NCBI GenBank assembly: GCA_964568425.1
Contig: CAZMPO010000019.1
Location: forward strand, 1-35,284
Direction: 5' to 3'
Length of the DNA stretch: 35,284 nucleotides
Origin: CAKSQF01 sp964568425
GTDB taxonomy: Bacteria > Bacillota > Clostridia > Oscillospirales > CAG-272
The notes under the pieces are model-generated. The model did no database searches. It was not told the DNA's origin and saw only the letters and a program-made list of their open reading frames with translations. Below are positions 31,924 to 35,284 of this stretch, in pieces. The translations under genes and the position numbers were made by a program. Position 1 is the stretch's first letter, and the number at the start of each line of letters is the position of its first letter.

Positions 31924-32327
31924 AATTAGGAATTAGGAATTAGGAATTAGGAATTAGGAATTTGCGAGATTTGTGTGTTCGGGCGGTCGATTTGTAATAA
32001 ATCGACCATCAAAACAAACAGATAGATCTTTCTCGTGTAGGGACCGGCGTCCCCGACGGTCCGTTAATGAAGGCTTGTCGGACAAAAAATCGGCGGTGGA
32101 ATGATTAAATTTGTTTGATTAAACAAACAATCACCGCCACATATAACATGTTTGACGAACCATCGAGGACGCTCGCGAACTTGTTCGCGATGTCTCTCGC
32201 ATGGTGGTAATTATTTGTTTCGGCAGCCGATCCGATTTAATCATCGTTTTCACGGGGTGTGTGTTCGGGCGGTCGATTTGTAATATCGGCGTGATGAACG
32301 CACAATCTCCGTAGGGCGGTCGATCTG
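31924..32327. repeat. Intergenic repeat block between glgD and glgA
   Basis: A taggaat array (31924-31961) abuts the glgA ribosome site. It is followed by gcgagatttg, two gggcggtcgatttgtaat blocks (about 31981 and 32268), an inverted repeat around aatttgtttgattaaacaaac (near 32107), and a segment with gacgctcgcgaacttgttcgcgatgtctctcgc (pairing cgcgaac/gttcgcg near 32171-32187). No gene is supported in 31910-32327. Confidence 0.7.
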
Positions 32328-33464
32328 TTATATCATCTTTCCCTTATCGATGTATATCGGCATTGTGTTATGCCCGGAGAGGACGACGCCGTCGCGGATG
32401 ACTACGTTTTTGTCGGCGATCACGCAGTTGAGGCTGACATTTTCGCCTGTTGTCGTGTCCTGGAAGAGGATCGAATTTTTGACGACCGTGCCCTTGCCGA
32501 CCTTGACACCGCGGAAGAGGATCGAATTTTCGACCGTGCCGTCGATGATGCATCCGTCGGCGATCATCGAATTTTTGACCTTGCTGCTCTGCGAATATTT
32601 TGTCGGAGGGCTGTTTCTGACCTTGGTGAGGATCGGGCGATTTTTCACCTTGAACAGATCCTCGCGGTTTTCCTTGTCAAGCAGGGACATGTTGCAGTCG
32701 AAATAATCGCTCATCGAGGTGATGTTCGCGAAAAATCCGTCAAAACGATAGACCTTGAAGCTGTCCTTGCCGATGTTTCTCACCACGACGTCGCGAGTAA
32801 GGCTCGTGTATCCGTGTGCGGCGGCGTCAAGCAGTGCCGCCTCGAGATAGGTCCTGTTTGCAATGGCGATGTTGATGTTGATGTCGACCTCGCCCTCGAC
32901 ATTCTGCGGATGCGCGCTGATGTCGGTTATGTTGTTGTCCTCGTCAGAGAAGATTATGTTGAAGTTGTGACATTTTTCGGCGGTAAGTGCCATTTTTTTG
33001 ACCGCAAATGTGATCTTTGCGCCCGATTTAATGTGGCAGTTCAGCATGTCGTCGAGATCGATGTTGCAGATGCTGTCGCAGTCGGACATAACTATGTAGT
33101 CGCCCGGCATGTTGGCGATCGCACTGCTGATCGACATGAGCGCGGTCAGCCTGTTCTCGTAAAGCTCGGATGCCGCGTAGCTTGAATATGCCGCGATGTA
33201 GGGGGGCAGGATCTTGAGTCCGCCCGTGCGTCTGGCAAGATCCCAGTCCTTGCCCGAGCCGACGTGATCCATCAGCGACTGATAGTTGTAGTGTGTGATT
33301 ATCGAAACATTTTTGATGCCCGCGTTGACCATGTTCGAAAGAGGGAAGTCAACAAGGCGATATCTGCCGCCGAAGGGGATGGATGCCATTGTGCGGCGTC
33401 TGGTAAGCTCGGTCACGTTCTGATCGTGCAGATTTGAAAAAATTATTCCCGATGCGTATGCCAT
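32328..33464 (-). CDS. glgD: Glucose-1-phosphate adenylyltransferase, GlgD subunit
   Basis: A 378-residue nucleotidyltransferase-fold protein of the GlgD type, the partner subunit of GlgC in Bacillota. The N-terminal domain has TRRRTMASIPFGGRYRLVDF and PLSNMVNAGIKNVSIITHY, then VGSGKDWDLARR and ALMSISSAIANMPGDYIVMSDCDSICNID. The C-terminal left-handed beta-helix carries hexapeptide-like repeats (GCIIDGTVENSILFRGVKVGKGTVVKNS). Compared with GlgC it lacks the GGxGxRL loop at the N-terminus, as expected for a mainly regulatory subunit. The ATG overlaps the glgC stop by one nucleotide, and the aaggaggg ribosome site lies inside the end of glgC. Confidence 0.94.
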   Translation of the reverse strand: MAYASGIIFSNLHDQNVTELTRRRTMASIPFGGRYRLVDFPLSNMVNAGIKNVSIITHYNYQSLMDHVGSGKDWDLARRTGGLKILPPYIAAYSSYAASELYENRLTALMSISSAIANMPGDYIVMSDCDSICNIDLDDMLNCHIKSGAKITFAVKKMALTAEKCHNFNIIFSDEDNNITDISAHPQNVEGEVDININIAIANRTYLEAALLDAAAHGYTSLTRDVVVRNIGKDSFKVYRFDGFFANITSMSDYFDCNMSLLDKENREDLFKVKNRPILTKVRNSPPTKYSQSSKVKNSMIADGCIIDGTVENSILFRGVKVGKGTVVKNSILFQDTTTGENVSLNCVIADKNVVIRDGVVLSGHNTMPIYIDKGKMI

Positions 33465-34687
33465 TATACATTCCCTCCTTGATCGCTTACTATCTCACAA
33501 AGCTTTTTCTCGTTGACCATCGCGCCGCCCGGGATCTTTGTTCCCGCAGGAAGCGACAGCCCGTCGCCGACGACCGCGATCTGCGCGCCCTGCAGACGGC
33601 TCTCGCCGACATGTACGCCCTCGCCGACAGATGTCCCTGCCGCGACGATCGAATACTCGACCACTGCGCCCTCTTCGATTCGGACGTTTTCCATGATCAC
33701 GCTGTCACGCACGACCGCTCCGGGTGCAACATAAACACCGTTTCCGATGACCGAGTGCTCGACCGTTCCGTAGATCTCACAGCCCTCGGTGATAAATGCA
33801 TCCGAAATGACCGCTCCGTCGCCGATGTACTGCCCGGGGACAGACTCGGTACGCGAATAGATGCGGCGCGCCTTGTCGTGCAGGGAAAGCTTGGGCGGAT
33901 TGCCGAGCAGATCCATGTTCGCCTCCCAAAGCGAGCTGATCGTTCCGACGTCCTTCCAATAGCCCTCGAAGGGATAGGCGTACATGCGCTCGCCCGACTC
34001 AAGCATTGCGGGGATGACATTTTTGCCGAAATCGTTGACCGAGTTCGGATCCTTGTCGTCCTCGATGAGATATTTGCGCAGCTTTTTGTAGTTGAAGATG
34101 TAAATGCCCATCGATGCCTGATTGGATTTCGGCTCCTTCGGCTTTTCCTCAAACTGATAGACACGACTTTCGGCGTCCGTGTTCATTATGCCGAAACGCG
34201 ATGCCTCCTCGATCGGTACGGACAGCACGGCAATGGTGCAGTCGGCATTCTTTTCCTTGTGGAAATCGAGCATTGCCGAGTAGTCCATCTTGTAAATGTG
34301 GTCACCCGAGAGCACGAGCACATAGTCGGGATCGTACCTGTCAATGTAGGCAAGATTTTGGAATATCGCGTTTGCCGTTCCCTTGTACCAGTCGGTGCCG
34401 CTCATCTTCTGATAGGGCGGCAGGACCATTACACCGCCCATGTTGCGGTCAAGATCCCACGGCGCGCCGTTGCCGATATACTCGTTGAGCATAAGCGGCT
34501 GATACTGCGTCAGAACACCGACCGTGTCGATGCCCGAGTTGATGCAGTTTGACAGCGTAAAATCAATAATTCGGTACTTTCCGCCGAACGAAACGGCGGG
34601 CTTGGCGGTCTTTTCGGTCAGCGCGTATAACCTGCTTCCTTGTCCGCCCGCAAGTAGCATTGCAACGCACTCTTTCTTCTGGAACAT
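33464..34687 (-). CDS. glgC: Glucose-1-phosphate adenylyltransferase, catalytic subunit
   Basis: A 407-residue enzyme making ADP-glucose from ATP and glucose-1-phosphate, the committed step of glycogen synthesis. The N-terminal nucleotide loop AGGQGSRLYALTEKTAKPAV is at residues 13-32, followed by FGGKYRIIDFTLSNCINSG, the VLSGDHIYKMDY metal site, FEEKPKEPKS, and YWKDVGTISSLWEANMDLL. The C-terminal half is a left-handed beta-helix. The ATG at 34687 is chosen because it starts the fold directly and has gggagg upstream. An in-frame extension to 34855 would run through repeat sequence and is unlikely. It is co-translated with glgD (one-nucleotide overlap). Confidence 0.95.
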   Translation of the reverse strand: MFQKKECVAMLLAGGQGSRLYALTEKTAKPAVSFGGKYRIIDFTLSNCINSGIDTVGVLTQYQPLMLNEYIGNGAPWDLDRNMGGVMVLPPYQKMSGTDWYKGTANAIFQNLAYIDRYDPDYVLVLSGDHIYKMDYSAMLDFHKEKNADCTIAVLSVPIEEASRFGIMNTDAESRVYQFEEKPKEPKSNQASMGIYIFNYKKLRKYLIEDDKDPNSVNDFGKNVIPAMLESGERMYAYPFEGYWKDVGTISSLWEANMDLLGNPPKLSLHDKARRIYSRTESVPGQYIGDGAVISDAFITEGCEIYGTVEHSVIGNGVYVAPGAVVRDSVIMENVRIEEGAVVEYSIVAAGTSVGEGVHVGESRLQGAQIAVVGDGLSLPAGTKIPGGAMVNEKKLCEIVSDQGGNV

Positions 34688-34739
34688 TTGCCTGTATACC
34701 TCCCATAAAATGGATTTTATAGATAAAATATTTGCGGAA

Positions 34740-35284
34740 AATTTTAAGTTGTGATACAGCCGAAACAACGACCTCTTTGTCGCATCGCCGATTTGTTGTT
34801 CGATCGTGCCAATTCGCAAAACATCATCTCTGTTGCCGATACGACCGTTCCCCACCCTGTAGGGGCGATCATCGATCGCCCGTTTGTTTGGCGTGTCGGG
34901 GGATGATATATCGGCGGGATAAACGAAAATTTCCCTGTAGGGCGGGGGCGTCGCGAAAAAAGTTCGCGGTGCTCCCGCCGCTCTTTGATATAGATTAAAA
35001 TATCATTTGATTGTCTAAAGTATATTCAAATATAACCGATAAACGGCGGGAGCAAGCCCCCGCCCTACGGGGATAGGTAATTGTTTGTTTTATCGGTCGA
35101 TTTGTTATATAGACAAAATTTGTTTGTCGCAGGCGTCCGCGAAAAAATTTCGCGGTGCCCCCGCCGCTCTTTGATATAGATTAAAATATCATTTGATTGT
35201 CTAAAGTATATTCAAATATAACCGATAAACGGCGGGAGCAAGCCCCCGCCCTACGGGGATAGGTAATTGTTTGTTTTATCGGTC
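34740..35284. repeat. Intergenic repeat block with tandem 186-bp units, continuing past the edge
   Basis: The left part holds the cgatcgtgccaattcgcaaa module (about 34800), gggcgatcatcgatcgccc (about 34864) and gtcgggggatgatatatcgg (about 34897). From about 34935, 186-bp units run in tandem: landmark ctctttgatatagatt is at 34981 and 35167, landmark ggataggtaattgtttg at 35071 and 35257. Each unit contains several inverted repeats (cgcgaaaaaa/tttcgcg, accgataaac/gttttatcggt, cgggagcaagcccccg). The array is cut by the window edge. A matching 1.3-unit copy lies at 14212-14460. No gene is supported here. Confidence 0.88.

Noticed and set aside
34688..34855. N-terminal extension of GlgC
   Set aside because: The added residues are coded by repeat sequence, lack homology, and precede a well-placed ATG with gggagg upstream.
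1..35284. tRNA, rRNA and other stable RNA genes
   Set aside because: I looked for cloverleaf-type T-arm motifs and rRNA-like blocks in the gaps and found none that could be supported by eye.

Overview
This is a chromosomal segment of a Bacillota genome, most likely an uncultured anaerobic gut Clostridia of the Oscillospirales/Ruminococcaceae type. That placement is inferred from gene families: an IreB-type regulatory protein, a DegV protein, a paired glgC/glgD glycogen cluster of the kind typical of Bacillota, DacA-like and CapA lipoproteins, and nine sigma-A-like promoters that all have 17-bp spacers. I found no rRNA, tRNA, CRISPR array, transposase or phage gene. Essentially every long intergenic gap is filled with structured repeats.

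Layout. 1-2860 (+): ireB-ribF-dacA-like, ending in a strong terminator. 3018-3899 (-): degV. 3900-4885: about 1 kb of repeats and palindromes, then a consensus promoter. 4886-14031 (+): an oligopeptide ABC transporter operon (substrate-binding lipoprotein, OppB, OppC, OppD, OppF, small membrane protein). Its binding protein, OppC, OppD and OppF are all larger than usual for their families. 14746-16422 (+): an unrecognised anchored exported protein. 16721-17377 (-): SGNH hydrolase. 17809-22352 (+): sigma-70-like factor, YgjV-like membrane protein, Lrp/AsnC regulator, aminotransferase, MscL and a DtxR/MntR-like regulator. 22606-22764 (-): a 52-residue protein with a sortase-like C-terminus and its own consensus promoter. 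23001-24227 (+): CapA-family lipoprotein. 24736-25674 (-): lipoprotein with a degenerate metallo-beta-lactamase fold. 25758-34687 (-): glycogen cluster glgC-glgD, glgA, glgP and a GH13 enzyme.

How the genes work together. GlgC/GlgD would make ADP-glucose, GlgA would polymerise it, and GlgP with the GH13 enzyme would mobilise glycogen or maltodextrin. No branching enzyme is in the window. The Opp system would import peptides. Several cell-surface genes look like pseudo-enzymes: the S11 peptidase homologue lacks its Ser-Lys, SxN and KTG motifs, and the MBL lipoprotein lacks its metal ligands.

Most unusual content. (1) An expanded Opp transporter, including an ATPase with an insertion of about 380 residues between Q-loop and signature motif. 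(2) A modular family of intergenic repeats built from two 7-bp tandem arrays, a conserved stem-loop and palindromic GC-rich blocks, placed next to gene ends at many loci. Tandem periods of 167 bp and 186 bp occur, and the 186-bp repeat continues past the right edge of the window.
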